From: Acanthaster planci
Lineage: Eukaryota; Echinodermata; Asteroidea; Valvatida; Acanthasteridae
Assembly (NCBI RefSeq): GCF_001949145.1
Contig: NW_019091392.1
Coordinates: 1,303,400-1,321,041, forward strand
Length of the DNA: 17,642 nucleotides
Direction of reading: 5' to 3'
Under the pieces are notes generated by a model, which did not search any database, was not told the DNA's origin, and worked only from the letters and a program-made list of their open reading frames with translations. Of the stretch, positions 1-12,300 are shown piece after piece. Position 1 is the stretch's first letter; every line of letters begins with the position of its first letter. The position numbers and the translations under genes were made by a program.

Positions 1-85
1 TCATGCCAGCTCAGTGCATCCAGTACCGAACACACCTTACATTCCACTGGTCACGCCAGCTCAGTGCATCCAGTACCAAATACAC
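1..85. repeat. two tandem copies of a 50-bp unit, 35-bp conserved core
   Basis: Positions 1-35 and 51-85 are the same word with three mismatches (core ccagctcagtgcatccagta), giving a period of 50 bp. The array touches the window edge, so it may continue to the left. It lies in the intron after exon 17; nothing else is visible in 86-232. Confidence 0.85.
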
Positions 86-232
86 ATGAACCAGTGTGCA
101 CGCGCACATACCAAGAGCTCCCACCAAAGGAATGTCATCGCTTTGTGAAAACATGCAATTTTTTTTCCTGCATAGACTGGATAGTCCTACAATCCAAAAC
201 CTATTCAATACAGCATCGCACTGACCACTTAC

Positions 233-321
233 CCTCCAGGGAAGCAGATGTACTCATCATAACCAACGGTGCCTCTCATGCCATTGGCTAGGGAGGGGTC
301 CACGTCGACATTGATTTTGTC
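233..321 (-). CDS. xrn2: xrn2 exon 17 of window (last visible)
   Basis: Encodes [17 protein letters not shown] then [12 protein letters not shown] and two bases of a split codon. It corresponds to human EPVEVPPELCHGIQGKFSLDEEAILP. Acceptor ctccag, strong donor gtaagt. The next exon must lie below position 1; no convincing exon was found in 1-232. Confidence 0.92.
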
Positions 322-3300
322 CTGGAGCAAGAGAAATCAACAAACTGTGATTTGAAACTGAAGCAATGCCGTGCTGTGCAAAGATATTGACTGAACTTAG
401 AGTGGAACCTATGACATCCGGAACGAGTACTCCACCCAGTAAAGTAGCGAGTCCAAAATTGACAAATGTCAACAAAGTTGGAGTAAATTTCTTGACAAAA
501 GAAGAAAGTTCTATCGTCAATTTCAGTTTTAAACCACCACACTCTAGTTCTACTAGAGCCCAGTACACCACAGGAACAGTGATTTTAGCCTTGAAGAAAT
601 AAGTCTTGGGAGCTATCCATAAAAAAAAATTATTACTATGACACCAAGGATACTACACTGGCTTTCTCAGTCACCAAAGGGGGGGGGAATTTGTGACTTG
701 AATTTAGCAGCCGATTGTGAAGTGAGACCTTGGGTTAGGCTCTTCAGAAAAGCCACTCGCCTTTCTCTATCTAATGGTATGAATGGTTACTAACATGGGG
801 GGTGGGTGGAGGTTACAGCAATCGACTTGCTCTTCTGGGAATGACGATACAGAGCTGGAGGGCTCCACAGAAATCTGAAAACCAGATTTCAGGACTTTTC
901 AAGGACTTTCCAAGACTAAATGTGACGATTTCAATGACATTTTAAAAATGCCATTTTACAGAGAAAAAAAGTTTGGTATTTAATATGAAAGGGAAGACTG
1001 CCATAGCCACTACTGTACACAGACTGACAAGGATATCACTTGTTAATTTATTATTCTGTTACCACATTAAAAGCTGCCAATCAAAAACAATCACTACATG
1101 ATCTTGATTTCCATGACGTTTCAGGATGACTGTTTCTCCAGCACTTTTCCATGACCATGGGGACCCTGGCCTGTGACTTTGATACCAGTACTTGGAACTT
1201 GACTCCAACACAAAACAACACCTTCTGCAATCCCTGTGTGGAGCCTGCATGCATGTACTTACCTTATCCAAGGCATCCGAGTCATAGAGTTCTTTGAGAA
1301 ACGAGAACAAGGCATTGTTCTTATGGACAAACAGGCGATCCGGTCCCAGGCTGTTCCTTTTCTCTGCAAAAATGGAGGGTGATTCACAAATACACCTTAT
1401 TCATGGGGAAGCCATTGTTATCTTTTTCCTGAATCTATCGTATTCAATGTAATCTCTTGAATGGGATGGTTCCAGACTATTTTGGGCTCCAAACCTCGCT
1501 TTAATAATAATAATAACAGTCAGTTCTTATATACATGTAGCTCATATCACGGAATGTACATGTATCCATGCGCTTATAATTATCCCCCTGCACAATGGGC
1601 TCATATCATCTGAAAACATTCCTGAAACGATCTCAGCTCCTCTGGGAGTATACTAGGCTAATACAGCCATTTTGGCCCAAACAGCTAAACATAACTGTGT
1701 CCGCCCTCACTGGTACCCATTTACTCCTGGGTAGAGAGAGGTACAACATGCTGCCACCAACTGGATTTGAACCTCCCACCCTAAAATCAGAAGCTACAAA
1801 CCCTAACCACCCGGGCACATGTCCCGTAGGGCTGGGTCAATTCAAATAATTCACTATTTGAATATTCAATTTCACTGTGATTGAATGTTCAGTCATACCG
1901 ACTGCCAGATGAAGGAAAAACCTACATACAAAATCAGTTGCAATAATGGACACATTTGTACACTATAATCACCATAATGGCTTTTCATGTCTAAAGGTAT
2001 CTCCAGCCACAATTTAGCAAGATTTGAGAGACAAATAATACTTCTTGTACTGTTGAAAATATATGTTCCTTTTCAAATTTGTTAATGAATAATGACTTTT
2101 TGAATTATTTTAAGGTTTCTGTGGCTTTTCATTTGAATCTGCTTGGAACAAGCCTCCACATTGCAAATTTTTCTCAATTAAAACAAAAGAAAATTCTCCC
2201 TTCTTTTTTATGAATTTTGCATTCGAATATTCAGATTAAAAAAACTATTCGAATATTCGATATGGATTGATATTCGGATATTTGGCACAGCCTTACCTCA
2301 ATTCCATTTACGTCGACTGTGACTCAACATTTTATAATTTATAACAAATTCTAAATTACTCTCAACAAAACTGGTATAAATTTATGTGAACTTTTATTTT
2401 GTCAGTGTTATTTCTACACTTAGGTTCCAAAAATGAAGAGTTTTTACCTCAATTTTAAATGTGTTGATTAACCACAAAATTCATTGTGTGGTGGTTGCAC
2501 ACTTGACATGATCATGGTTGATTTCACAGCAGTGCTTACTCTTGGATCCAAATGTTCTTAGCTGTGGTTCTGAGCAAAACCTGGCACCAGGCAACGCATA
2601 CAGTCTTCATTACAATGTAGCTTGTCGATAAAAGGCATTTTATCACGTGATCACATCCAACTCGCGGCAAGTACGCGTCAAAAGAGGGCGCTGCCACGAA
2701 CGTGGAGCATTGCGGTACAGTACACGCACAAGATAACATGGACATTTTCCGGTAAATGATAGGTGTGTCAAAATTGTGATTTGGTGGAAATTTTAGAAGC
2801 GAAATTGGAATGATGGAAACAAAGTGAAAAAGCGGAAATTTGCTGCCAAAATTGAGGGGGTTGGGAGGTCTATTAAAGGTTTTACACTTAGGAAAAAACA
2901 AATGCCTAAAAAATCTTGTTTTGTGGGATGTATAAGTACAACCAATGAGGTCTTTAGATCATTAAAAAAAAATGGAACAGTTTCTTACTTTCATCTTTGG
3001 TGAGGTTGGGATAAACTTCTTTAAGCGTATCCAACAAGCGCTTCTCATCCACAAAGGGTAACAAGGCAACACCTGTGTGTGAAAAAAAGATAACATTTGA
3101 TGTCTTTGCTCAGTCTACCATGGGGGGGAAGGGTTCCAAATTTCACCTCTATCTTCATGTTCAGCCTTCATTTTCACAATTTTAGTCCACTAGTTTTGAA
3201 CCTAAAGCTCAATGCAGTTCCACATCTTGTTACATGTGCATCAACAATCTCTGATCTGAGGCCAAAGTTTGGGGTACTTTAATTTGGTCCCAATTATATA

Positions 3301-6300
3301 ATTTCAAAAGTGGTTTGAGATGAGGCCAAAGACAAACATAAAGCCCAGATTCGGAAAAAAAGGCCACTGATTAAAGCCTAGTCAGCTTAGCCTAGTCAGT
3401 GAGCCTAGTCAGCTTAGCCTAGTCAGCTTAGCCTAGTCAGCTTAGCCTAGTCAGCTTAGCCTAGTCAGTGAGCCTAGTCAGCTTAGCCTAGTCAGCTTAG
3501 CCTAGTCAGCTTAGCCAAGTCAGTGAGCCAAGTCAGCTTAGCCTAGTCAGCTTAACATAGTCAGTGAGCCTGGTCAGCTTAGCCTAGTCAGCTTAACCTA
3601 GTCAGTGAGCCTGGTCAGCTTAGCCTAGTCAGCTTAACCTAGTCAGTGAGCCTAGTCAGTTTCCGAAGGAGTTTTACTTGGTGACAAAAACCCATTTAAT
3701 GACACTTGGAATCCATTACAAAGATATGACAAAAAGTTTTAATAACTGCAACTCATCACACAGACAAGCATAATGTTCTATTTAAAAGTGACTGTTAAGC
3801 TCATTACCTTGCCATGCATACTTCTTGCCATTCAAATCAATGCGAAAGTTGGTAGGGTAGAAGTCGATGATTGGTGAATCCTGCATGATGGGAGTACACC
3901 GACTAGTTACCAATATACTCACAACAATGACAACACAGTACAACACTGGGGGCTCGTCACAGCACAGTATTTGAATTGTAACCATGAGAACCACTGCATA
4001 TAGTCTGTATGAAGGTGTATCTTACATACTTCCCTGGCAGTTTTACAGTTTCATTCTTGGATTATGTCTCTGAATATGGAGGCATATCAACAGGCAAATG
4101 CCTGACGCAACAAGATGTCAACTGCAGAAATTTTCACATAAGGCTACGACTTACAATGCTGCCCATGAGTTCTCTCCAAGACGGGGGTAGGAAGTTGCCA
4201 CTGGCTTCGGGGAAGACACTCATCAGCTGTTCTAGAGGCTTGAACTAAGAGAATAAAGATAGGGAAAAAGAAAACAATGAGACAATCACTGATGAGTTTG
4301 TTTTATCAAACGCTGGGTTTTACACAAATTTTACACAGTTGCCAACATTTTAGCCAAATGCACGTTTTTGCAGCCATTTTCTTTTCTAACGCAGTGCCAA
4401 ATATCAGTGTTTTTTTTCCTCGCCAACTGCTTTGGATTACAGCCAAAGTTTGAATATATTTGCCATTTTTATATGCGAAAGTGGAGAATGGCCGCAGACA
4501 CCCCAAATGCCCTTATGTTGTCCTGCACACTCACCGGCTTGGTACCCAACTCAAACTCATGCGGCATCTTGGCCACCTCGTTGAAGTCGGACGCAAACGG
4601 CGCATAGTGATACGGATAGTACCAATCCCAAGATGGGCAGCCTTGATAGTAGTACCGAAGTACCCAGCACATCCCAAGAATGTAGGCCTCTGCCTAGGGT
4701 GTGAAGAAAGAAATAATGTCAATTAACCACTTGCTGCAGGGTGCCTTAGGAAATAAAGTGTCTAAAACTGGGTGATTTTCAAAACCTTCAAAAGGTATTT
4801 TCAATTCTTTAAATATTCATAACTTCATTTACTGGACATTTACACCCACACCAAGGACTGTCTGGTGGCCACTCTAATCTGACAGACAACATCTATTGAT
4901 TTATTTCAGCCAAGCCTGTAGCCTTATAAAAAGAACCCAGATTGTGTGATGTTACTGAAGTTTCTTCTGTTCCTGAAACTGGCACAGTACGCTGCTGGCG
5001 TCTTTTCAATACGGGCCAGATTAGCGTGCAGCAGTACTGTATCGCTCATCACTGAAATGCTGGATTACTTTTGTCGCCAGTGGTAATCCGGTTGCGCTGA
5101 ATGCCACAAACAGTGGTATAATCTTTCAAAACAACGGATTACCTCCGCTGTTGACAATTGAAAAAATGTTGGTAATTCCCAGCAGCTCGGTCTTTTGTTA
5201 CACGGCCTAGCTCTTGTCCGATTTCGGGCACCCCAGCTTTAGGTACAAACCCAAGGCACCCGAAACCGGGATCCCTGGCAAGTGGTTAAGTGACAGTTTA
5301 CACAGAGCCATCTGGAATTACAAGTCATGAGCAAGACAGAACAGCATTTAACAGCTAATCATGAACAGGTGGCACATTTTGATTAGCTAGTTATTCATGC
5401 AGTATATGGCTAAATCTGGCACTGACTGATGGCTCTGCTCACCGTAAGGGAAGAATGTCTGCTTACCAAGGCACAAAACAGTAATCAAAAAGAAATTCTG
5501 GTTTTATGTGCAAAGGTAAATCCTGTCACAAATGGCAGAACAAAGAATTTCTTTGCTGGCACTCTAAAAAGATAGTTGCTATAGTTAGCAGAGCAAGTAA
5601 TAAAGCCCTATTCAGAATGCAACAGGGACAAACTAGGATGCACCGAGTTCAGCTCTCAGTGGCACTGTTTATAATGTCCCAGTCCTCTTCAGCTTAAGTG
5701 GTCTGAGTAGCCTAGCTAACAGAAAATTTGAATTTAGGGTGCTGAAGGGTTGCACTGAATACAGAAGTGCTAAGGATAACTGCTCGGTGTTTGTTTACCA
5801 CTTCAGGACTTTGAACTGTACAGAAAGGCATCAAAGCATAACAACTAGCAAGAAATGTTATACAATCAATCAACACAAAATGCCACTCCATGTTTTTTAT
5901 TAGTAACAAGAAGTGGGTGTTTCTCAGTAGATGTCAACATCAACTGGGCTAACATTCAACCATCTGAAGAAGTAGAAATGACTGTCCTGTCAGCTTACCA
6001 CTTTGTGGCAGAATTCCTCATCGTCTCCTGGGACATCAAACTTGTGCTCGTAGTATCTCTCCTTCCATCCATCCTCCCATAGCCTACAAAACAAACAACA
6101 TCTTGAAGAGCTTTTCTATTTTACACCCAGCATTTGAGAAACAAACCTTGTTTTCTTATTTTTTAGAATTTTGCGCCTTTTTTCCTAAACATTAGAACAT
6201 GTGATAACAGTTTACAAAACTCATCTGGGTCATGTTGCACTGACTTATGTGCACAATCACGCCAACCATTTGATATGTTAAGTACTGCAAGCATCGTCAT

Positions 6301-9300
6301 AAAAAAACACCTTAAAGTACAGTAACCTTTTTCGGAGAAACTTGATAGTGAAGCACACGAGATGAGGCTAACGTTACTATGCACATACATGTACTCACAG
6401 GACCTGATGTCACAAACCCAGAGCTATATTAAATTGCAAATCACCAACTCGCTAAGCAAAGTGAAAACTGCACAAAAAAAAAGAAAAACTCAAAATTTTG
6501 TACGGTTTTTGTGCAGCAATTTGCATTTCTGCCTCTGCATGCTAAAACAATGCATCAACACAGCAAGTATAGCCCAAAACCTATTACTGACAGTAAATGA
6601 GCCTTTCGTTTTGCTCAGTGTAAACAAAGCAAACTAACCAACACCGATGCCTTGTAGATGAATTTGCTGAGGCTTTTAACATATTGCCTCATGGGCTTGT
6701 AACACTGTCAGAAAACGTGCTTATTTGTTACTTGCATACGTTTAACGCACATATTGCTTTAAGACTACATCATTCCAAATTTGTCCCGTCTTATTTCATT
6801 ATACTCTGAATACATGGACATGAACTTAAAATGTCTGGGCAATGGCGTACAGAAGTGTGATGTCATTTTGAACCAGGAAATGCAGTGCAAGCGAATGGGG
6901 TATGCACTCTGGTTGGTTTATGCACTGGTTCTCCCACGAATGCCTTTTACACACATAACTGTGCATGTGACCTATTCACTTTGGCACAATATCCCTAACC
7001 ATCCTCAATCCTGGCTGAGGGTGTATCCTCACCAAAAGTGCCAAAGCAATTAGGGATATAGATGGTGTCTAAGCTTCTCCATGCGCAGAATGTGCAGTTA
7101 GCACTCCAGTCATCTATTATATCTCTATGCATAAAGCGTATCATCTCTACTCAGGCACTATCCTCACTTGACCGTGTCTGTCTTGTCCAGCTTCTCGTAT
7201 TCATCTTCCTCCTCATCGTCATGGGATCGCTTCATCCCTAAACCGTCCCTGGATTGGTTCCCCGTGCTCCCAGATGATGCAAAGGTTGCTTTCAGAGCCT
7301 GGGCTGCTGCCTAGTGAAAAAAAAAGGTCAGTGTTGGAAGGCCGTTACCTACAGGTCATCCAGACCATGGGTGATTACAATCAACGTCTTCGGATTCAGA
7401 AGAGTGATAGAAGGGAGCGACTTACGACGTTTGCTTGCTGGGATACAGTACTGCTATGCCGGGCATTGACAATCTCCCTGGCACTTGTCCGTGTAACATT
7501 CCGTGAAATGGCCTGCATAGGAAAATGTAAACAAAACAGTTAATGGATTTCTTCACTTTACATGACGACTATTTTATAAGGATCCATCAGATACCATCAA
7601 AGGGAGGAGTAGACATGAGCAATGACACCGAATTATCTGATTGCACATTAACACAACAATTTGAATTCCCCAGACTAAGACACTGTTGCTATACCTCGTG
7701 ATTTGGGGCAAACTTTTGCACAGTGATACATCTGTGGAATGGACTGGTTCCTTTGTGCCCTTCTTATCCATGACAACATTGTATTGGTGCAAGGTCTTAC
7801 ATAACCTAGCAAACTGCCCCAAATCACGAGGTAAAGCATAGGTATAGCAACAGTGTCTTTAGTATGGAGAATTCAAATGTTTTGAGTTCACATGAATTTA
7901 AAGGACCCAGTGTACCAGATTTTATTTAAATTTAACTCACAAAAGGCTTATTGGTTCCTTAGTTGTTAAGGAAATTAATTTTGGGGAATAGAGCCCCTCG
8001 GATGTACAGTTTGTCATATTGGTCGTCAGCTGTACCACAGGCTTTGCACTGGAACCATTAAGTCCTGTGATTTATATGCATCTTGTGATAACCCAAACAC
8101 AATTATCAGTACACAGTCAAACACACTTAATACAAGCTTGAAGCGACTCTCCAAAAAACCTCGTCTTACGGTAAACCTCGTGTTATACATGTTGACACTT
8201 ATCCCATTCATAGAGCGCAAGCCTGGTGTGATGCACCAGCAAGCATTCTTATACACTACGGCAATGTAAGTGTGCTGCAGGCCAACATGTACCATACAAT
8301 ACAGTATATGCAGTGGATTAGTATTCGATGTACAGCCTTTAACTTGGTAATAAATTTTAAATCAGGGCTGGCCGCCCTGCACCATGCGGACGTGGCGTGG
8401 CCAGGCAAAGCACTCCTTGTAAACTGGTACCCGACGTTGCACGTAAATAAAGGTTTAATTAACTTGAGAACCAGTTCATATAAGGACCGGACATAAGAGG
8501 GCGTTGAAATTGGGGAATTTCCTTTGGTTTGTAATTGGCGGGAGGGGATCTATTTTCAACTCACGTTCACCCATAATTGTTCACGTTCAGCTAAAAAAAA
8601 CGAAAACATTTTTTTTCGGACCAGACCCGCTGTGATCAAAACTCCTTTCATACCGCGACATCACAACACCTATTGTCGTCTAGAATAAAGCCCCATCTAG
8701 TGGCACAAGCAACAGGGTCGCTAAGTCATTGTTGTCAAAACCGCCGCGCAAATTGCCGGGCAGATTATCATTTTTGGAGAACTACTGACGCACTCCATCA
8801 GGAATCACTTACTGGGATTACTGGGATTAAGCTTTTGAAGATGCCTTTCAATTGTACTCGTGCTTGTCTTGTCCGAGTTCTCGTCTTAGCATAGCTCGTA
8901 TTAAGTAAGTTTCCTGTCATAGGAATGTGTACATTTTGAAGGGGACTGAAGAAATATGCTCATCTTAAGCGCGATCTCATCTCAAGCGTGCTCGTGTTAC
9001 TTGTGTTCAACTGTATTTGTGCACTTCAAATTTGCACGCGGAGGTCCATTCAATGAAGGCAACAGAATTAAAAATAAGAAGGAAGTGTAGTCATTTTACT
9101 TGTAAAAAAAAACACTGGGGTTCCTCTTGCAACGTGAAGAAATTGTTTAAGCTACACACTGCAATCTGACACTATTTGGCATCTCAATAAATACAGACAT
9201 ATCCTGGCTGACAGTGTTGAGAGTTCAACTGACTTCCACTGGGACTCTGTTAAAAGAGCCGCATTGCAAAAACTGGTGATGTGATGACTGGTGACTCATA

Positions 9301-12300
9301 CTGTTAGGCTGGGCTGCACGTAGAATATAAGCACCAACTATGAGAATACGAGCGTTTCATAATAGTGCGCCACCAAGAGTTTGCAACGCATTGGCCAATC
9401 ACAAGGTGCGAAATGTGTCGACCCTTTCCAAATGCGCATTGCTGGTCGACACGTCACTCCAGACGTGTCACTCCATTCAAACGTCCAATGCGAACAGTGG
9501 CCAACTCTTGCAAACTATTGGCGGCCAACTATGTTGAAGCACCCATATTGTTATTAGCGCTCATTTCATTGAGCCCACCTAAAACTAAAATTGTCATCAC
9601 ACACATACTTGTGCAGAATGCTAAATGTAGCGTTTCTGTGTTTGCTTAAGGTCTAGGGACTGGCGTCATGCATACGGAGAGTGAACACACAGAATATTTC
9701 TGTATTCTTGGTTTCTGACAACAGATGTACATGTACCAACCAGTGCAGAAACACAGGCATTAATGTTTAGACTGACCTGTGGCTCAAGCAAGCTTCCCTT
9801 GACAAAGTTATGGTCCTGCAGAGATAATAACACTCACAAATTACTAGCAATTCAAGATAAGGGATATTAGAAGAATAGTTATCACATGAGTGCGAGTGAG
9901 AGAAATTTATCTTCAAGCAAACTTGACGTGCGGTAAAGATGTTAAAGGGGCCTATGCGCGCAAAAGTGCCACCTTTGAATTTACAGTAAATTTTGCAGTT
10001 GTGCATTTCACTTTTAGCGTAAAAACAGTACAGTTCGTTGAGTCAGAACTGGGCATTACGCGGGGTTTGAAAGGGACTACGCAGCACAGTTACATGCCAC
10101 ACTGTTTGTTGCCACGGATCGACCAATCAGAAATGAGAATTCAAGTTTGCTTGAAGATAGACTGTGATGTCCACTGCTTTAAGTAATAACAGCACACTTG
10201 ACAAGGCCTAGTTTTCTATCAATGTGAGTGACATCAGTGAGGGGCACTGTGGAAATACAGGCATCTGTGGCAGAGAATGCAGATAACACATTGCTATCTT
10301 GGACATAACCTAGTGATCACGATGGCTTCTCATCTGATTCATATGAAACCTGACAGAAAGCCTTGCACGCGTTGCAAGTTTAGAATTGGAACTAAATTCA
10401 AAATAAAAATCATATTCCACTCTCCTGGAGGCTTCTTGCCAACCTCCCAAGCAGAGAATTTGGGAGGGTTTTCAACCAAGTACAGCCAATAAATTTGAAG
10501 TCACTGAACATATGCTGTGTGATACAGCAGTTTTGAAGCCCCACATCCTGGATTTTAAGGTATCTTCAGCAGGATCATTTTTTTTTCATTCCCGAGAGGT
10601 ACATATCCTCCATAGAATTGTTTGGTTCTGGCCATTTCTGCCATTTGGCGTTAGGTTCTACCATTCACAAAAGGTAGGCTACCGATCCAATTTGAGCGAA
10701 GGACAAACATGTCCTATTAGAGAGACATGCCCTCTGGAATACTTTGGATCCCCTTTGCCCCCCCCCCCCCGTGCACTCTGGATCCTATTTACCAGTTTCA
10801 TGCGTTTGTTCCTCTCTTTCTGATTCCGTCTGAAGTTGAGTTCATTCTGTCTCCTCTGCTTGAAGATCTCGTCTTCCACCTCACCAAGATCTGATAAAGG
10901 GAGACAGGATGAGGACCAGCACATAACTAGAAAACCCTCTAAGGCATTTTGGCAAAACACCGTGCCTGTTGCATCAGTGGAAAGAGTTTCATATACGGAC
11001 GCCAGTAACTATTCCCTACTATGACTTAACCACTTGGTGCCTGGGTCTCCGGAACCGGACTCTTTGGGTTTATACGCATAGCCGGGCTGCCCAAATCGGA
11101 CAAGAGAGCTGGGCCTTGTAACAGAAGACCTTACTCAGAAAAAAAGACCTAGCTGCTGGGAATTTCCAACATTTTTTCAGTTGTCAATAGGAACAGAAAT
11201 CTTGTATTGTTTTGAATGATTATACCACTGTTTGTGGCATTCAGTACAAGCAGGATTACCACAGAGGACAAAAGGGCTCCAGGGATGAGTGATACAATAC
11301 CGCTGCACACTAATCTGGTCTGCATCTGAAAATATGCCAGGAGAGCACTGGGCCAGTTTCGGGAACAAAAGATAATTATGTAACACCACACAATCTGGGC
11401 TCTTTTTCAAGGCGGCAGGCCTGGCTGACATACTCGGGAGTCTGTAAGATGTTGTCAGTCAGATTAGAGTAGCACCAAACAGTTAGTCGCATGGGCGTAA
11501 ACATCCAGTAAATGAAGTTATGAATTTTTAAAGAATTTTGAAAACAGAAAATTTTGAAAATCTCCCGGGTATACACTGTACGTCATGCAACTTCACATCA
11601 AACCTGGCAGCATATGGTTAATAGCCATCACAAAGCAAAAACATGTCCAGAAAAGATCAGTTTAGGAGGAAAAATACCGAGTCATTTACTTAAATACTTA
11701 AACCTTTTCACACCAGTCTCAAAGGGTTTATGCACGGTTGTCAAGTACTGTAGCATCCGCATATGGAACTCTTTCTGCATCGATTCACATCACTTTTATG
11801 AGGCACCTGTCTGCACACTGCAACTAGGTCCAACAGGGCAACTATCTCCCAAGGCCAAACGAGGACCAGGAGCGAGTGGTTGCCAGCCTTCACAAGATCT
11901 AACAGTGGCATTATTCAATGGGACGACATTAGCTCCTAATGTCTCAACATAGCCAATTTATTCTGCTGCTGTTGATTGTCCCGTGTGGCGTACCACTAGA
12001 TTTGGACACCCACTTTCCTCCTGTTCATCTGCCACCATCTTTTCCCTCCAACAAAATAAAGGTATCAACCCATACTAGATTTCCTTCATCAAATCACAGC
12101 AATGAATTCCATTAAACATTCTTTTACTCTTGATGATCGGGCCTTCAAAATATGTGCTGTGGTCAGGGCTTGACTCCCAAGGAGTTTTCAACCAAGTCCG
12201 TCCATACTCATGAGTTGGAACATGCAGCTGATTTCGATGTCTGTCAAATACGAGGTCTTGTCTGAATTTACTAATTGACTGGGGCTTGACATTACACACG

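Noticed and set aside
1763-1817. Possible functional tRNA gene on the minus strand
   Set aside because: The B box is good but the A box is degenerate, the acceptor stem cannot be formed, and a 240-bp body with an (ATT)n tail follows; it is a SINE head.
2646-2655. Palindromic ATCACGTGAT (E-box core)
   Set aside because: A single short palindrome in an intron without other regulatory context.
2685-2695. CTCF-like core AGAGGGCGCTG
   Set aside because: Only the core matches; the flanking half of the motif is absent and a similar weak match occurs near 8500, so it is not distinguishable from chance.
4460-4726. Plus-strand open frame of 88 codons
   Set aside because: It is the antisense shadow of exon 12, whose minus-strand reading is unmistakably XRN2.
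11554-11952. Plus-strand open frame of 132 codons, the longest one without a family match
   Set aside because: It starts inside the end of MITE copy B, has no recognised domain, and lies in an intron of a minus-strand gene; treated as chance.
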